A model generated the notes under the pieces. It searched no databases and was not told the DNA's origin. It saw only the letters and a list, made by a program, of their open reading frames with translations. The position numbers and the translations under genes are program-made. From Consotaella salsifontis (GTDB taxonomy: Bacteria; Pseudomonadota; Alphaproteobacteria; Rhizobiales; Rhizobiaceae): a stretch of DNA of 64,000 bases. Positions 8,820-18,814 of this stretch are shown piece after piece (the stretch's first letter is position 1; each line of letters opens with the position of its first letter). The DNA is taken from the NCBI RefSeq assembly GCF_900167365.1, contig NZ_FUXL01000002.1, positions 248,001 to 312,000 on the forward strand, in the 5' to 3' direction.

Positions 8820-9740
8820 ATGGATGTAAAGCTGATCGGCGCGCCGCTTCAGGATGGCGCACCCCAACTGGGCTGTGCCATGGGGCCGGCGGCGCTGCGC
8901 ATAGCGGGCCTCGCCGATGCCCTCACCGCCCTCGGCCATCGCGTCGTCGATAAGGGCGACGTCGCCGCCTCACCATCATCACCCGCGAGCCACCCCAACG
9001 CAGCGGTGCGCAATCTTGCGGAGATTTCAGCCTGGACGGCCCGCCTCGCCGAAACCGCGTGGCGGGAAAGCGCCGATGCCATGCCGATCTTCCTCGGCGG
9101 AGACCACGCGCTTTCCGCCGGCACGGTGTCGGGCATGGCGCGGCGCGCGGCAGAGCTCGGCCGGCCGCTCTTCGTGCTGTGGCTGGACGCACATACCGAT
9201 TTCCACACGCTTAAAACGACGACGAGCGGCAATCTCCATGGGGTGCCGGTTGCCTACTTCACCGGGCAGCCCGGCTTTCAGCCCTATTTTCCGACCGTTT
9301 CAGCGCCGGTCGATCCCCGCAATATCTCGATGATCGGAATCCGAAGCGTCGACCCGGCCGAGCGGGAGGCCGTGGCAAAGTCCGGGATCGCCGTCCACGA
9401 CATGCGCGCGATCGACGAGAACGGCATCGCAGCCCTGCTTCGCCCGTTCCTCGAACGTGTCGCGGCGGCCGGCGGCCTTCTCCATGTGAGCTTCGACGTC
9501 GACTTCCTCGACCCTGCGGTCGGACCGGCCGTCAGCACCACGGTTCCGGGCGGGGCAACCTTCCGCGAGGCGCATCTCGTCATGGAGATGCTGCACGACA
9601 GCGGCCTCGTCGCAAGTCTGGACCTTGTCGAACTCAACCCGTTCCTCGATGAACGCGGACGCACAGCGATGTTGCTGGTCGAGCTCGCCGCAAGCCTGAT
9701 GGGCCGCAAAGTGATGGACCGCCCCACCCGCAGCTATTAG
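8820..9740 (+). CDS. rocF: Arginase
   Basis: Hydrolyses L-arginine to ornithine and urea with a dinuclear manganese site. The 306 residues contain the three metal-binding motifs in order: GGDHAL (about residue 83), DAHTDFHT (about residue 124) and SFDVDFLDP (about residue 225). The ATG at 8820 is chosen because AGGAACAGGAG lies just upstream and MDVKLIGAPLQ is the usual arginase beginning. It is divergently paired with an Lrp-type regulator. Agmatinase is less likely given the N-terminus and the DVDFLDP motif. Confidence 0.92.
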   Translation: MDVKLIGAPLQDGAPQLGCAMGPAALRIAGLADALTALGHRVVDKGDVAASPSSPASHPNAAVRNLAEISAWTARLAETAWRESADAMPIFLGGDHALSAGTVSGMARRAAELGRPLFVLWLDAHTDFHTLKTTTSGNLHGVPVAYFTGQPGFQPYFPTVSAPVDPRNISMIGIRSVDPAEREAVAKSGIAVHDMRAIDENGIAALLRPFLERVAAAGGLLHVSFDVDFLDPAVGPAVSTTVPGGATFREAHLVMEMLHDSGLVASLDLVELNPFLDERGRTAMLLVELAASLMGRKVMDRPTRSY

Positions 9741-9905
9741 CTCTAAAGAGCCCGATTGTGTGCCGAATAGAATTGCCCCCTCTTTAAGCTTCTCTGAATT
9801 TATATGTGATTTATATTTGAAGTGTAATATTTAAAATTTTTTCCGGCAGTATTCCCTCATCCCACCCTCGGGATGCCAAGTCGATTTATGCCCGGAATTT
9901 ACTCT

Positions 9906-12089
9906 ATGCGGATCTCTGACGTTCGTCTCACCGCTCGCCTTGTGGCGGCGTTCACCCTGCCCATCATCATGATGTTCTATATGGCGGCGGATAGAATATC
10001 CTCTTCGCACCAGACCTATAACGAGATGCACGATCTCGTTGAGAAGGCCCGGGCGATCGGGGCCGCGGGCCGACTCATCCACACCCTCCAGGCGGAGAGA
10101 GGAACCTCGTCCACATTCATGGCGTCCGGGGGACTTCAGGCCAAGGATCGACTGGCGTCGGTGCGCGCGGCCACGGACGGCGCGCTCAGCGATTTCTCCG
10201 CCATGGAGCGGGAGATCGACGGCGAGACCCTCGCCATCACCCAGGCCGTTGCCGGAAATCTGGAGGCCATCCCAGCGCTCCGCGACGACGTCGCCACGCT
10301 GCGTGTCCTGCCGCAGAAGGCATTCCAGACATACAACGGCATGATTTCATCCCTCATCGACGCCGTTGTCCACCTGTCGTCCGGCACTGCCGATCAGGAG
10401 CTTGCGCCGCGCCTCGTCGCCTATGATGACCTGCTTCTGGCCAAGGAATATGCGGGCCAGGAACGCGGCATGGGCGCCGGCGTCATCGCGGCGCGCCGCT
10501 TCGATCCGGGCATCTATGTGAAGTTCGTCTCGTTCGGCGGCGCCGAGGCCGTTCTTCTGCAGCGTTATGCCGCCTCGCTGCCATCCGACAGGAAAGCGGC
10601 CTTTGAGCAACGCCTGGCCGCTGCGGGCACCGCGGACCTCGAAGAGATGCGGGCTTCGATGATGAAGAACGGCGTGACGACCGATCTCGGCGGCCTCGAC
10701 CCCATGACTTGGTTCGACCTCGCCAGCAAGAGAATCAACGCGCTGAAGGCGACCGAGGACGAAGAGCTCGCCGCGATCGCCAATGACGCCACAGTGGCGG
10801 CAGAGCGCGCCTGGTCCGCCTTCGTGCGCCTGCTCGCATGGCTTGGGACCGCAACGGCAGCAACGCTCGTCGCCTCGCTTCTCATCGCTCGCACCGTTTC
10901 CCGCCCGCTCGCCGAGCTGACCGCATCCATGCGCAGCCTCGCCGAAGGACGCATCGAGATGGATCGCATCGACATCACCCGCAAGGACGAGATCGGACTG
11001 ATGGCGCGCGCGGTCCATCGTTTCGTCGACATCACGCGCGATAACGCGACGGCACAGCGTCAGGAAGAATTGCGCCACGCCCAGGAACGGGAGGCCGACC
11101 GCGCCGAAGCGGAAGCATCCCGCCGATCCAGGGCCGAAACCGTCGAGCAGGCACTCTCGTCCCTCGCCGAGGGACTGGAGCTTCTGGCCAGCGGCCGGCT
11201 GGATCACCGGATCGGGAGACCGTTCTCCTCGGACATGGACGCGGTGCGGCTCAATTTCAATCGCGCTGCCGACAAGCTCTCCGATGCGCTGCGGTCGGTG
11301 GGAACCACGGTCGCCGTCGTGCGGCAGGGCACGAAGGAGCTTCAGGCAGCGAGCGACGATCTTGCCGCCCGCACGGAAAATCAGGCGTCCGCGCTGGAGG
11401 AAACGGCGGCAGCGCTGGCGGAAGTCTCCGGTAGCATCGATGCGACGTCAAAGCGCGCCGGACACGCCCAGGATCTGGTGAGCGAAACGTCCAGCTACGC
11501 CAGCCGCTCCTCGACGGTCGTCGGACAAAGCGTCAACGCCATCGAAACCATTGCCGAATCCTCCCGGCAAATCTCCAAAATCACTGGCGTCATCGACGAG
11601 ATCGCTTTCCAGACGAACCTTCTCGCCCTGAACGCGGGCGTCGAGGCGGCGCGCGCCGGCGAGGCCGGCAAGGGCTTCGCCGTCGTTGCCCAGGAAGTGC
11701 GAGCCCTTGCCCAGCGCTCGGCGGATGCAGCCCGCGAGATCAAGAGCCTGATCGAGCGCTCCTTGTCGGAGGTCGACCACGGCGTTTCCCTTTCGAGCCA
11801 GGCCAACAAGTCGATCGAGGGAATCGTCGAAAGGGTCGTCCGCGTACAGCGCGAGGTCGAGGCGATCGTCGCCAACGCCACACAGCAGGCAACGACGCTC
11901 TCCGAGATCAACCGGGCGGTTTCCCAGATGGACGTCGTCACACAGCAGAATGCGGCGATGGTCGAGGAGTCGACCGCGGCCACTCATTCGCTGTCAACCG
12001 AAGCGGAAACGCTGGAAAGGCATGTCGGCGCCTTCACCTTCGCCGATAACCGGGCAACGTCAGCGAGAGGCATGCGATCAGCCGCCTGA
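9906..12089 (+). CDS. Methyl-accepting chemotaxis protein with NIT sensor domain
   Basis: A chemoreceptor of about 727 residues. A membrane segment near residues 12-30 is followed by a periplasmic NIT (nitrate/nitrite-sensing) domain, seen from [16 protein letters not shown] and [14 protein letters not shown] second membrane segment (about 305-325), a HAMP domain and a cytoplasmic signalling domain follow. The signalling hairpin tip has [20 protein letters not shown] and [12 protein letters not shown]. The start is uncertain: ATGs at 9873 and 9888 are in frame, none with a strong ribosome-binding site. It may steer cells toward nitrate or related anions, but NIT ligands vary. An AT-rich leader of about 130 bp precedes it. 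Confidence 0.9.
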   Translation: MRISDVRLTARLVAAFTLPIIMMFYMAADRISSSHQTYNEMHDLVEKARAIGAAGRLIHTLQAERGTSSTFMASGGLQAKDRLASVRAATDGALSDFSAMEREIDGETLAITQAVAGNLEAIPALRDDVATLRVLPQKAFQTYNGMISSLIDAVVHLSSGTADQELAPRLVAYDDLLLAKEYAGQERGMGAGVIAARRFDPGIYVKFVSFGGAEAVLLQRYAASLPSDRKAAFEQRLAAAGTADLEEMRASMMKNGVTTDLGGLDPMTWFDLASKRINALKATEDEELAAIANDATVAAERAWSAFVRLLAWLGTATAATLVASLLIARTVSRPLAELTASMRSLAEGRIEMDRIDITRKDEIGLMARAVHRFVDITRDNATAQRQEELRHAQEREADRAEAEASRRSRAETVEQALSSLAEGLELLASGRLDHRIGRPFSSDMDAVRLNFNRAADKLSDALRSVGTTVAVVRQGTKELQAASDDLAARTENQASALEETAAALAEVSGSIDATSKRAGHAQDLVSETSSYASRSSTVVGQSVNAIETIAESSRQISKITGVIDEIAFQTNLLALNAGVEAARAGEAGKGFAVVAQEVRALAQRSADAAREIKSLIERSLSEVDHGVSLSSQANKSIEGIVERVVRVQREVEAIVANATQQATTLSEINRAVSQMDVVTQQNAAMVEESTAATHSLSTEAETLERHVGAFTFADNRATSARGMRSAA

Positions 12090-12250
12090 GACAAGGGCGC
12101 GACAAAGAGCGGTCGCGGCTTGGCGTTTGATGGATGCTGAATTCGCGTTATGAAGCGCCGAGCAAGGCGACATCCGGTCGCCCTGCCCTCTTCTTCCCGA
12201 CCCTCGGCTTGCCGAGGCGGCCCTTTTCGAGAGATCGCGCGCAGACCGCC

Positions 12251-12916
12251 ATGCCCCACGCACTTCTGGAAGAAACCGCCGATGCTCTTCTGTTCGACAT
12301 GGACGGCACCATCCTCACCTCTCTGAAGGCGGCGGAGCGCGTCTGGGGAGCCTGGGCGGAGCGTCAGGGCCTCGATGTCGCGACCTTCCTGCCGAAGATG
12401 CATGGCGCAAGGGGCATCGATACGATCCGCAATCTCGGCCTTCCAGGGATCGACCCTCAGGTCGAAGCGGACGGCATCGCCGAAGCCGAGATGATCGACG
12501 TTGCAGACATCGAGCAGATTCCAGGCGCTGCAGCCTTCCTGTCCGGTCTGCCGGTATCGCGCTGGACCATCGTCACTTCCTCGCCGCGCCGGCTGGCCGC
12601 TCGCCGGCTCGAGGCGGCCGGACTGCCCGCGCCGGAAACGATGATCACGGCGGAGGATATCGAGCGCGGCAAGCCCGCTCCCGACGGCTTCCTGCTCGCG
12701 GCGCGACGGCTCGGCACAACGGCGGCGCGCTGCCTGATCTTCGAGGACGCGCCGACCGGCATCGCTGCGGCGGAGGCCGCCGGCGGCAAGGTCGTCGTGG
12801 TGACGGCATGGCTCCATGGCGAGGTCGAGGAGCGGCACCTCGCCATCCCCGACTATCGGAGCCTCAGGACGGAAGTTCTGCCGGACGGGCGCATCCGCGT
12901 CTTCAAGGCCGACTGA
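12251..12916 (+). CDS. HAD-family sugar-phosphatase-like hydrolase
   Basis: The 221-residue protein has the HAD motifs in order: DMDGT (nucleophile aspartate, about residue 16), VTSSP (motif II), the conserved lysine in ERGKPAPDGF (motif III) and FEDAPTGIAAAEAAGG (motif IV). This resembles the YfbT/YniC/glycerol-3-phosphatase group that dephosphorylates small sugar phosphates. The ATG at 12251 is preferred over an upstream frame without similarity. It stands alone, convergent with the deacetylase gene. Confidence 0.87.
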   Translation: MPHALLEETADALLFDMDGTILTSLKAAERVWGAWAERQGLDVATFLPKMHGARGIDTIRNLGLPGIDPQVEADGIAEAEMIDVADIEQIPGAAAFLSGLPVSRWTIVTSSPRRLAARRLEAAGLPAPETMITAEDIERGKPAPDGFLLAARRLGTTAARCLIFEDAPTGIAAAEAAGGKVVVVTAWLHGEVEERHLAIPDYRSLRTEVLPDGRIRVFKAD

Positions 12917-12936
12917 TCGGCTTGCCCTGAGTCCGA

Positions 12937-12959
12937 GAGCGGCGCCACGGCGCCGGCTC
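12937..12959. terminator. Hairpin between convergent genes
   Basis: CGGCGCC-AC-GGCGCCG (12940-12955) is a perfect 7-bp stem that extends with GAG/CTC around one bulge. It sits between the HAD gene (plus) and the deacetylase gene (minus). No T-run follows on either side, so it is at best a weak two-way terminator or a transcript-end stabiliser. Confidence 0.4.
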
Positions 12960-12981
12960 ACACTTCGTCAAGCGCGGCCGA

Positions 12982-13893
12982 TCATCCCTTGGCAGCAGTC
13001 CCATTCTTCGCGGCCCCAGCCTCGGCGCTCGCCACCAGTTCCTTGCCCTCCAGCGAGCGGGCCGGCACCATGCGGACGACCTTGTAGCCCTTTTCCTGAA
13101 GTGCCTTGAGGAAGTCCGGCAACATCGCGGCCGTCCGGCCGTGGATGTCGTGGAAGAGAATGATGCCCTTGCCCCGCGCCTCCAGGCGGGAAAGGGCGCG
13201 CTCCTTCACCTGCTCGGGCGTGCTGATGAAGTAGTCCTTGGAATCCACATCCGCGCCGACCACGACGACGCCCTCGCCGGCCAAGGCATCGCGCAGAGCC
13301 TTCGTCGAGGCGAGGTAGGGGAAGCGGAAGAAGCGGATGGGGTCGGTGCGGAGCGGCCGCAGCGCGGCGGAGATGCCCTCGTCGCCGGCCTTGATCTCGT
13401 CCATCGCGGCATCGAACTTCAGGCTGGCGAGGTTCTTGTGGTCCTCGGTGTGGTTGCCGATGGTGTGCCCTCGGGCCGCGACCTGACGCACAATGGCCGG
13501 ATAGGTTCGCGCCATCTGGCCGACCATCATGAACGTCGCCTTGACGCCATAGTGATCCAGCGCATCGAGAATCTTGGTGGTCTTGCCCGGCATCGGGCCG
13601 TCGTCGAAGGTCAGGATGACCTCGTGATCCTTCAGGACGATATCGCTCGCGCGACTGACCGGCAGTGTCCTGCCTGTGAGAGGTCCTTCCGTGCCTTTAT
13701 AGGCCTGCGGGAACATGTCGCCATTTGACTTGCTAAGGCTGACGCTGGGGCTGGCGAAGGCGAGGAGAGGCACCATGCCATCGGTCGTCCGGACGCTGGC
13801 ATCGGCGACGGGCTTCTCCCTGGGAAGCTGGGCACAGCCGCTCACGCCGGCCGTGCCGAGCACGGTCGCCAAGACAAGAGAGAGACAACGCAT
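12982..13893 (-). CDS. Polysaccharide deacetylase (NodB) lipoprotein
   Basis: A 303-residue exported protein with a lipoprotein signal (hydrophobic stretch then VSGC at about residue 20). The NodB homology domain spans about 90-290. Its metal and catalytic motifs are visible: TFDDGP, a HTxxH-type pair in GNHTEDHKN, and RFPY. Such enzymes remove N-acetyl or O-acetyl groups from glycans such as peptidoglycan or exopolysaccharide. The lipid anchor places it on the periplasmic side of a membrane. The substrate is not evident from neighbours. Confidence 0.9.
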   Translation of the reverse strand: MRCLSLVLATVLGTAGVSGCAQLPREKPVADASVRTTDGMVPLLAFASPSVSLSKSNGDMFPQAYKGTEGPLTGRTLPVSRASDIVLKDHEVILTFDDGPMPGKTTKILDALDHYGVKATFMMVGQMARTYPAIVRQVAARGHTIGNHTEDHKNLASLKFDAAMDEIKAGDEGISAALRPLRTDPIRFFRFPYLASTKALRDALAGEGVVVVGADVDSKDYFISTPEQVKERALSRLEARGKGIILFHDIHGRTAAMLPDFLKALQEKGYKVVRMVPARSLEGKELVASAEAGAAKNGTAAKG

Positions 13894-14096
13894 GATGGGG
13901 GTCCCCGGTGAAAGACCCGGAGAGAGTTAATTTGTTAAGGTTAATGGACCCTTTCCGGCGGTGGGTCCTTTTGGCCACTCCCGGTGTATTTGGAGCGTCT
14001 CGTCTCCTGCCCGCCGGAGAACGACATCCGACATCTGTCAGCCCCGAGCCTCGCGGCAGGATGCGGGAGCCGAACCAGCCTGTCGGACAAGAACTG

Positions 14097-15077
14097 CTAC
14101 GCTTTCCTTCGATCGCGATCGGCAAGCCGCACGACTTCGGCCGTCTGCCGGGTCGGCTGCGTCTCCACGACGACAGGTGCTTCCTTCGTCTGGCGGCTGA
14201 GCGCCAGAAGATCATGGACCTGACCGATGATCTGGCGACGGACCTTGGTGTCGAGCTTCTTCATCCACATCGCGGGGATGGCATCGGCCCCATAGGTCGC
14301 GCCGGCGAGCATGCCCACCAGGGCGCCGGTGGTATCGGCGTCTCCCCCCTGGTTCACGGTTTCGATGAGCGCGGTCTGAAAGTCGTTGGTGGCGAAATAG
14401 TGGTGGAGGACTGTCTGCACCGTGTCGAGGACGAAGGCGGAACTCAAGCCGCGATAAGGCTCGAAGCGGAAGGCGTTGCACTCGTCGACCAGCTTGTCCG
14501 CCGCGCGGCGCACATCTTCGCGCGAGCCGCCGAGCACCAGAATGCGCGTCATGTGGCCGAGAGCGATGGTCGCCTGATCGGACAGCGGGTGATTGTGCGT
14601 CGTGCGGCTCTGGCCCAGCGACCAAGCCTCCATCAGGGGAGGATTGAAGAGCGTGGCGAGAACGACGGGCAGGTTGCGCATCAGCGCGCCGTTGCCGGCG
14701 TCACCCTCGTTGAACGGGGTCTCGGTGGTGCCGTGGACCATGAAGCGCTGAATGCCGCGTCGGCAGGTGTTGCCGACATCGACCGGCCGGCTGCGGAACC
14801 AGCTGGCGAAGGCGCTGCAGACGGCGGCGGCATCAAAGCCACTGCGCCCGACCAAAGAGTTTCCGAGCGCGAGGCTCATCTCCGTGTCGTCCGTGACCTG
14901 CCCCGGCTTCAACCGCAGCCAGCCGCCGCCGATCATCTTGGTGTGGAGCTTGTACTGCGCCTCAATCTCGTCCTTGGAGAGGAACTCGACCGTCGCGCCC
15001 AGAGCGTCGCCAACGGCGAGCCCGAAATATGCACCGAGCGCCCTGTCGCGAATGCCGTCTTCGAGGATCTCGCTCAT
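14097..15077 (-). CDS. ADP-ribosylglycohydrolase family protein (DraG-like)
   Basis: A 326-residue all-helical ADP-ribosyl hydrolase. Metal-binding motifs are present: GDALGATVEF near the N-terminus, QVTDDTEMSLALG, NGALMRNLP and GGDADTTGALVGMLAGATYG near the C-terminal third. The ATG at 15077 has GGAGCGGAGG just upstream. In diazotrophs DraG removes ADP-ribose from nitrogenase reductase; here no draT or nif gene is near, so it may be DraG proper or another ADP-ribosylarginine hydrolase. It is on the same strand as the deacetylase, 203 bp away. Confidence 0.87.
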   Translation of the reverse strand: MSEILEDGIRDRALGAYFGLAVGDALGATVEFLSKDEIEAQYKLHTKMIGGGWLRLKPGQVTDDTEMSLALGNSLVGRSGFDAAAVCSAFASWFRSRPVDVGNTCRRGIQRFMVHGTTETPFNEGDAGNGALMRNLPVVLATLFNPPLMEAWSLGQSRTTHNHPLSDQATIALGHMTRILVLGGSREDVRRAADKLVDECNAFRFEPYRGLSSAFVLDTVQTVLHHYFATNDFQTALIETVNQGGDADTTGALVGMLAGATYGADAIPAMWMKKLDTKVRRQIIGQVHDLLALSRQTKEAPVVVETQPTRQTAEVVRLADRDRRKA

Positions 15078-15475
15078 AGCCTCCGCTCCCTTCCCTTCGA
15101 TGCCCGTGTCCTTGTGGGACAGGCCAGCCGTTCCCCGTCTCCACCGAGAATGGCTGCATGACACCGCATCCGACAAGACGTCTCGCGCTCAACGGGCACG
15201 TCTTCCCCGCGGAATCGACCAGAAGTCCACCGAAACATCACCCTGAAAGGCGGCGCCCGCACTCGGAAGATGGGCTTCCACGACCAATGACGGCGGCAAT
15301 GACGCCACCGACGAGACTCCTGCCGTTCTCCGCTTGGGGATGATGCGCCGCCAACCTCCCGCTCGACGCTCCGATGGTCCTCGGAAAGGACTCAGTCACC
15401 AAATGACCCAGGGGCGCATTGACGCACCGCAATGTCGGGCGGCGGACGCCTGATGAGCCCCCGCCTCTTGTCCAG
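15078..15475. other. Intergenic stretch without a recognised gene
   Basis: About 400 bp between the ADP-ribosylglycohydrolase gene and the end of the ABC operon, both on the minus strand. I see no coding frame with family features, no strong terminator and no repeat beyond very short ones (for example GTCA-CCAAA-TGAC near 15397). It presumably contains the promoter of the ADP-ribosylglycohydrolase gene. Confidence 0.5.
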
Positions 15476-16606
15476 TCAGCCGGCGTTCCGCATCAGTTCC
15501 GGCTCACGGGCGCGATCGCCGCGCAACGCACGACCGGAGCCGTCGAACAGGCGCAGCGCGGATACATCGACCGACAGCGACACCGTCGAATCGCGCGCGA
15601 GCCTCACCTCGCCCGGCAGCTTCGCCACCAGGGGCTCATCGCCCCGTCCGATATCGATATAGACCAGCGTCACCTCTCCGAGCGACTCGACCAAGGTCAC
15701 GCGCCCGGTAAAGAGCCCCTGCCCTTCATCCACAAGCTCGAGGCTTTCCGGCCTGACGCCAAGATGCGCGGCCGAACTAGAAGACCCGGAAGGCGTCGGC
15801 ACGGGCACCACGATGCGGCGCCCACCCTCCGGCACGACGGCCGTCTCGGCGCCGGCGGCCTCGATCCTTGCCGGCAGGATGTTCATCGAAGGAGAGCCGA
15901 TGAAACGGGCGACGAAGAGGTTGTCGGGATCGTTGTAGAGCTCCATCGGCGATCCAACCTGCTCGACATGGCCGCTGTTGAGCACGACGATGCGGTCGGC
16001 AAGGGTCATCGCCTCCACCTGATCATGGGTGACGTAGATCATCGTCGTGTCCGCCATGCGCTCGTGCAGCCGCGCGATCTCGATGCGAGTAGCGACACGC
16101 AGTGCCGCGTCGAGATTGGACAGCGGTTCGTCGAAGAGGAAGACCTTGGGGTCGCGGGTAATCGCACGGCCGATGGCGACGCGCTGGCGCTGGCCACCCG
16201 AGAGCGCCTTGGGTAGGCGGTCGAGATAGGGCTCGATCTGGAGGATCGCCGCCGCCTCGCGCACCCGCCGGTCGACCTCGCTCGACGATGAGCCTTTGTC
16301 GAGGCGCAAGCCGAAGGCCATGTTGTCGTAGACCGTCATATGCGGATAGAGCGCATAGGACTGGAACACCATGGCCACGCCCCGCGCTTTCGGCGTCAGG
16401 GCGTTCACCACCTGACCGTCGATCTGGAACGTTCCGCCCGTGATGTCCTCGAGGCCGGCGATGACGCGCAGCAAGGTGGACTTGCCGCAGCCGGAGGGGC
16501 CGACGAAAACGACGAACTCGCCGGAGCGGATGTCGAGATTGATGTCGTGCAGCACCTTCACGCTGCCATAGGATTTCTTGATGTTGGTCAGCTTCAGATG
16601 CGCCAT
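15476..16606 (-). CDS. Sugar ABC transporter ATPase (UgpC/MalK type)
   Basis: The 376-residue ATPase energises the adjacent sugar importer. Walker A (GPSGCGKST, about residue 37), signature LSGGQRQR (about 137), Walker B FLFDEPLSNLDA and the switch histidine in YVTHDQ are all intact. A C-terminal TOBE/MOP regulatory domain (about 240-350) is typical of CUT1-family sugar importers. It is the last gene of the ABC operon, about 100 bp downstream of the second permease gene. Confidence 0.94.
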   Translation of the reverse strand: MAHLKLTNIKKSYGSVKVLHDINLDIRSGEFVVFVGPSGCGKSTLLRVIAGLEDITGGTFQIDGQVVNALTPKARGVAMVFQSYALYPHMTVYDNMAFGLRLDKGSSSSEVDRRVREAAAILQIEPYLDRLPKALSGGQRQRVAIGRAITRDPKVFLFDEPLSNLDAALRVATRIEIARLHERMADTTMIYVTHDQVEAMTLADRIVVLNSGHVEQVGSPMELYNDPDNLFVARFIGSPSMNILPARIEAAGAETAVVPEGGRRIVVPVPTPSGSSSSAAHLGVRPESLELVDEGQGLFTGRVTLVESLGEVTLVYIDIGRGDEPLVAKLPGEVRLARDSTVSLSVDVSALRLFDGSGRALRGDRAREPELMRNAG

Positions 16607-16708
16607 GTCAGGCCCCTCTCAGCTCCGCGCTGCCAGCGCGACCACGGGGTTGATGTCCGGTTGTGGGGTCCGGCACCGGCTGCCGAACCGCCGTTCGCGA
16701 GGATTGCG

Positions 16709-17536
16709 CTAGCCCTTCACACCGCCGGCGGTGAGGCCCGAAATGATCTTGCGCTGGAAGATGAGGACCAGCACGATGAGCGGCACGGTGACGATCACCG
16801 AGGCGGCCATGATGGTGCCCCAGGGGATTTCCTGCTCCGAGGCGCCCGACAGGAGCGCGATCGCCACGGGCACCGTCCGCGTCTCGTTGTTGGAGACGAA
16901 GGTCAGCGCGAAGAGGAACTCGTTCCAGGCGGCGATGAAGGCGAGGAGCCCGGTCGTCACCAATGCCGGCCACATCAGCGGCAGGAACACCTTCAGGACG
17001 ATGGTCAGCGGCGCCGCACCGTCGACGATCGCCGCCTCCTCGATCTCCACCGGCAGATCGCGCATGAAGGTCGTCAGCACCCACACGGTGAACGGCAAGG
17101 TGAAGATCATATAGGCGAACATCAACGAGAAGAGCGTGTTGTAGAGCCCGGCCGCGCGGATCATCTCGAAGAGCCCGGCGAGCACCGCGATCTGCGGGAA
17201 CATCGAGACGCCGAGGATGGTGAGAAGCAGCAGCGTTCGGCCCCTGAAGGTAATGCGCGACAGCGCGTAGGCCGCCGTCACCGCCAGGAAGAGCGAGATC
17301 ACCACCACGACCGTCGCCACGATTACGGAGTTCAAGATATTCTTCGGGAAGACACCGGTAGCGAAGAGATCGGCATAATTCCCGAAGTCGAAATGCGTCG
17401 GAAGATAATCGACCTGGAATAGCGCGGTGCCCGACTTCAGGCTGGTCAGGATCGCGTAGTAGAACGGAAACACCGAGAACAGAACAATGAAGGCCACGAG
17501 GAGGTAGAACCCCGTCTGCTTGATCACGGTCGGCAT
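16709..17536 (-). CDS. Sugar ABC transporter permease (MalG type)
   Basis: A 275-residue inner-membrane permease with six hydrophobic segments and the cytoplasmic coupling loop [22 protein letters not shown] (EAA motif, about residue 180), which docks on the ATPase. The ATG at 17536 shares one base with the stop of the upstream permease gene (TGATG), indicating translational coupling. The reading frame is open much further upstream, but that is antisense-free shadow of the first permease gene. Confidence 0.93.
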   Translation of the reverse strand: MPTVIKQTGFYLLVAFIVLFSVFPFYYAILTSLKSGTALFQVDYLPTHFDFGNYADLFATGVFPKNILNSVIVATVVVVISLFLAVTAAYALSRITFRGRTLLLLTILGVSMFPQIAVLAGLFEMIRAAGLYNTLFSLMFAYMIFTLPFTVWVLTTFMRDLPVEIEEAAIVDGAAPLTIVLKVFLPLMWPALVTTGLLAFIAAWNEFLFALTFVSNNETRTVPVAIALLSGASEQEIPWGTIMAASVIVTVPLIVLVLIFQRKIISGLTAGGVKG

Positions 17537-18531
17537 CAGCGCCCTCCCTCGAATTCGAGCTTCGCGGCCTTGATGTAGACCAGCGTGATCATCGCAATGA
17601 CCAGGAAAAGCAGCGTCGATGCCGCTGATCCATAGGAGAACTTGTCGAACTGGAAGAGATTTTCCTGGGCGAAGACCGACATGGACTTCGTCTGGGTGTT
17701 GTTCGGCGTCAGCACATAGATGAGGTCGAAGACCCGCAGTGCATCGAGGGCGCGAAAGATCACGGCGACGAGGATCGCCGGCCGGATCAGCGGCAATGTG
17801 ACCTTCCAGAACACCTTGACCGGATGGATGCCGTCGATTTTCGCTGCCTCGTAGATGTCTCCCGGCACCATCTGGAGGCCGGCGAGAATAAGCAGCGCCA
17901 TGAAGGGCGTCGTCTTCCAGACGTCGACGATGATGACGGCGATCATCGCCGTGGAGGGGTTCGCGGTCCAAGCGATGGGCTGGGAGAGAATGCCGACGGA
18001 CATCAGCATGTCGTTGAGGATGCCGAACTGATCGTTCATCATCCAGGCCCACATCTTCGCCGAGACGATGGTGGGAATGGCCCAGGGAATCAGAACGGCG
18101 GCCCGGACCCAGGCGCGACCGCGAAACTCGGCATTCAGGACGAGTGCAAACACAAGTCCAAGCACAGTCTCGATAGTAACCGAAATGGCGGCGTAATAGA
18201 CCGTATTCCAGACGGCGTTCCACCAATTGGGATCGACGAGAAGGCCGAAATACTCGCCCTCCCCGTCACCATAGTCGACATATTCAAGGTAGTTTCGGAA
18301 GCCGACGAAATTTGCGCCGGCAAGATCGTCGAGGCTGGCGTCGGTGAAGGAAAACCAGATGGTTTTGACGAGAGGCCACCCCGCGACGAGCGCCAACACC
18401 AGGATCATTGGCGTGAGGAACATCCAGGCGGAGCGAAGCCTCTGGCGCGACAATTGCGACTGAACCGCGGCCGCCTCATCCGCAACGAATGAATGCTCGG
18501 TAGGCGGCGCACCGAGTTTGACGTTGGTCAT
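17536..18531 (-). CDS. Sugar ABC transporter permease (MalF type)
   Basis: A 331-residue permease with six main membrane segments and an EAA loop ([19 protein letters not shown], about residue 225). I place the start at the ATG at 18531 because GGGAGGA lies about 6 bases upstream; the GTG at 18543 would overlap that site. It forms a heterodimer with the downstream permease. A 283-bp gap with a strong hairpin separates it from the binding-protein gene. Confidence 0.92.
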   Translation of the reverse strand: MTNVKLGAPPTEHSFVADEAAAVQSQLSRQRLRSAWMFLTPMILVLALVAGWPLVKTIWFSFTDASLDDLAGANFVGFRNYLEYVDYGDGEGEYFGLLVDPNWWNAVWNTVYYAAISVTIETVLGLVFALVLNAEFRGRAWVRAAVLIPWAIPTIVSAKMWAWMMNDQFGILNDMLMSVGILSQPIAWTANPSTAMIAVIIVDVWKTTPFMALLILAGLQMVPGDIYEAAKIDGIHPVKVFWKVTLPLIRPAILVAVIFRALDALRVFDLIYVLTPNNTQTKSMSVFAQENLFQFDKFSYGSAASTLLFLVIAMITLVYIKAAKLEFEGGR

Positions 18532-18671
18532 GGCTCCTCCCACTGACCTTTATTCTGTTAAGAATGTGCCGAATACTTAGTTCCCTAACAGCACACCAAA
18601 AATCGCATCTGAGTTGCGGCGGTAGCCAGCGTGGTTACTTTTCCGGCGAGGAATGCACCTTCCCTGTTGGT

Positions 18672-18697
18672 CCAGCCGGCGCCGAAGCGCGGGCTGG
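18672..18697 (-). other. UUCG-loop hairpin between binding-protein and permease genes
   Basis: On the transcribed (minus) strand this is CCAGCC-C-GCGC, loop TTCG, GCGC-C-GGCTGG: ten paired bases, one mismatch and a C(UUCG)G tetraloop, the most stable tetraloop class. No T-run follows. It lies in the 283-bp gap after the sugar-binding protein gene and before the permease gene. It probably protects the upstream message from 3' decay or partly stops transcription, as hairpins after malE-type genes do. Confidence 0.6.
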
Positions 18698-18814
18698 TGC
18701 GTGTCTATCGGAGATGATGGAGCGCCGGATGCTGGCGAAAGCCGGAGATACCGACTGGCGCGATCAGGGACGCCGGTGCGGCAGATTCCGCGCCGGCGAA
18801 GGAGGGAAAGACGT

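Noticed and set aside
13927-13944. Three TTAA tetramers upstream of the deacetylase gene as a CtrA box
   Set aside because: Start-to-start distances are 8 and 6 (14 overall), whereas CtrA needs TTAA-N7-TTAA (11), so the match fails.
13946-13968. GGACCC-N11-GGGTCC as a terminator
   Set aside because: The short T-run lies on the plus side, where no gene ends; on the minus strand it is followed by mixed sequence close to the next start.
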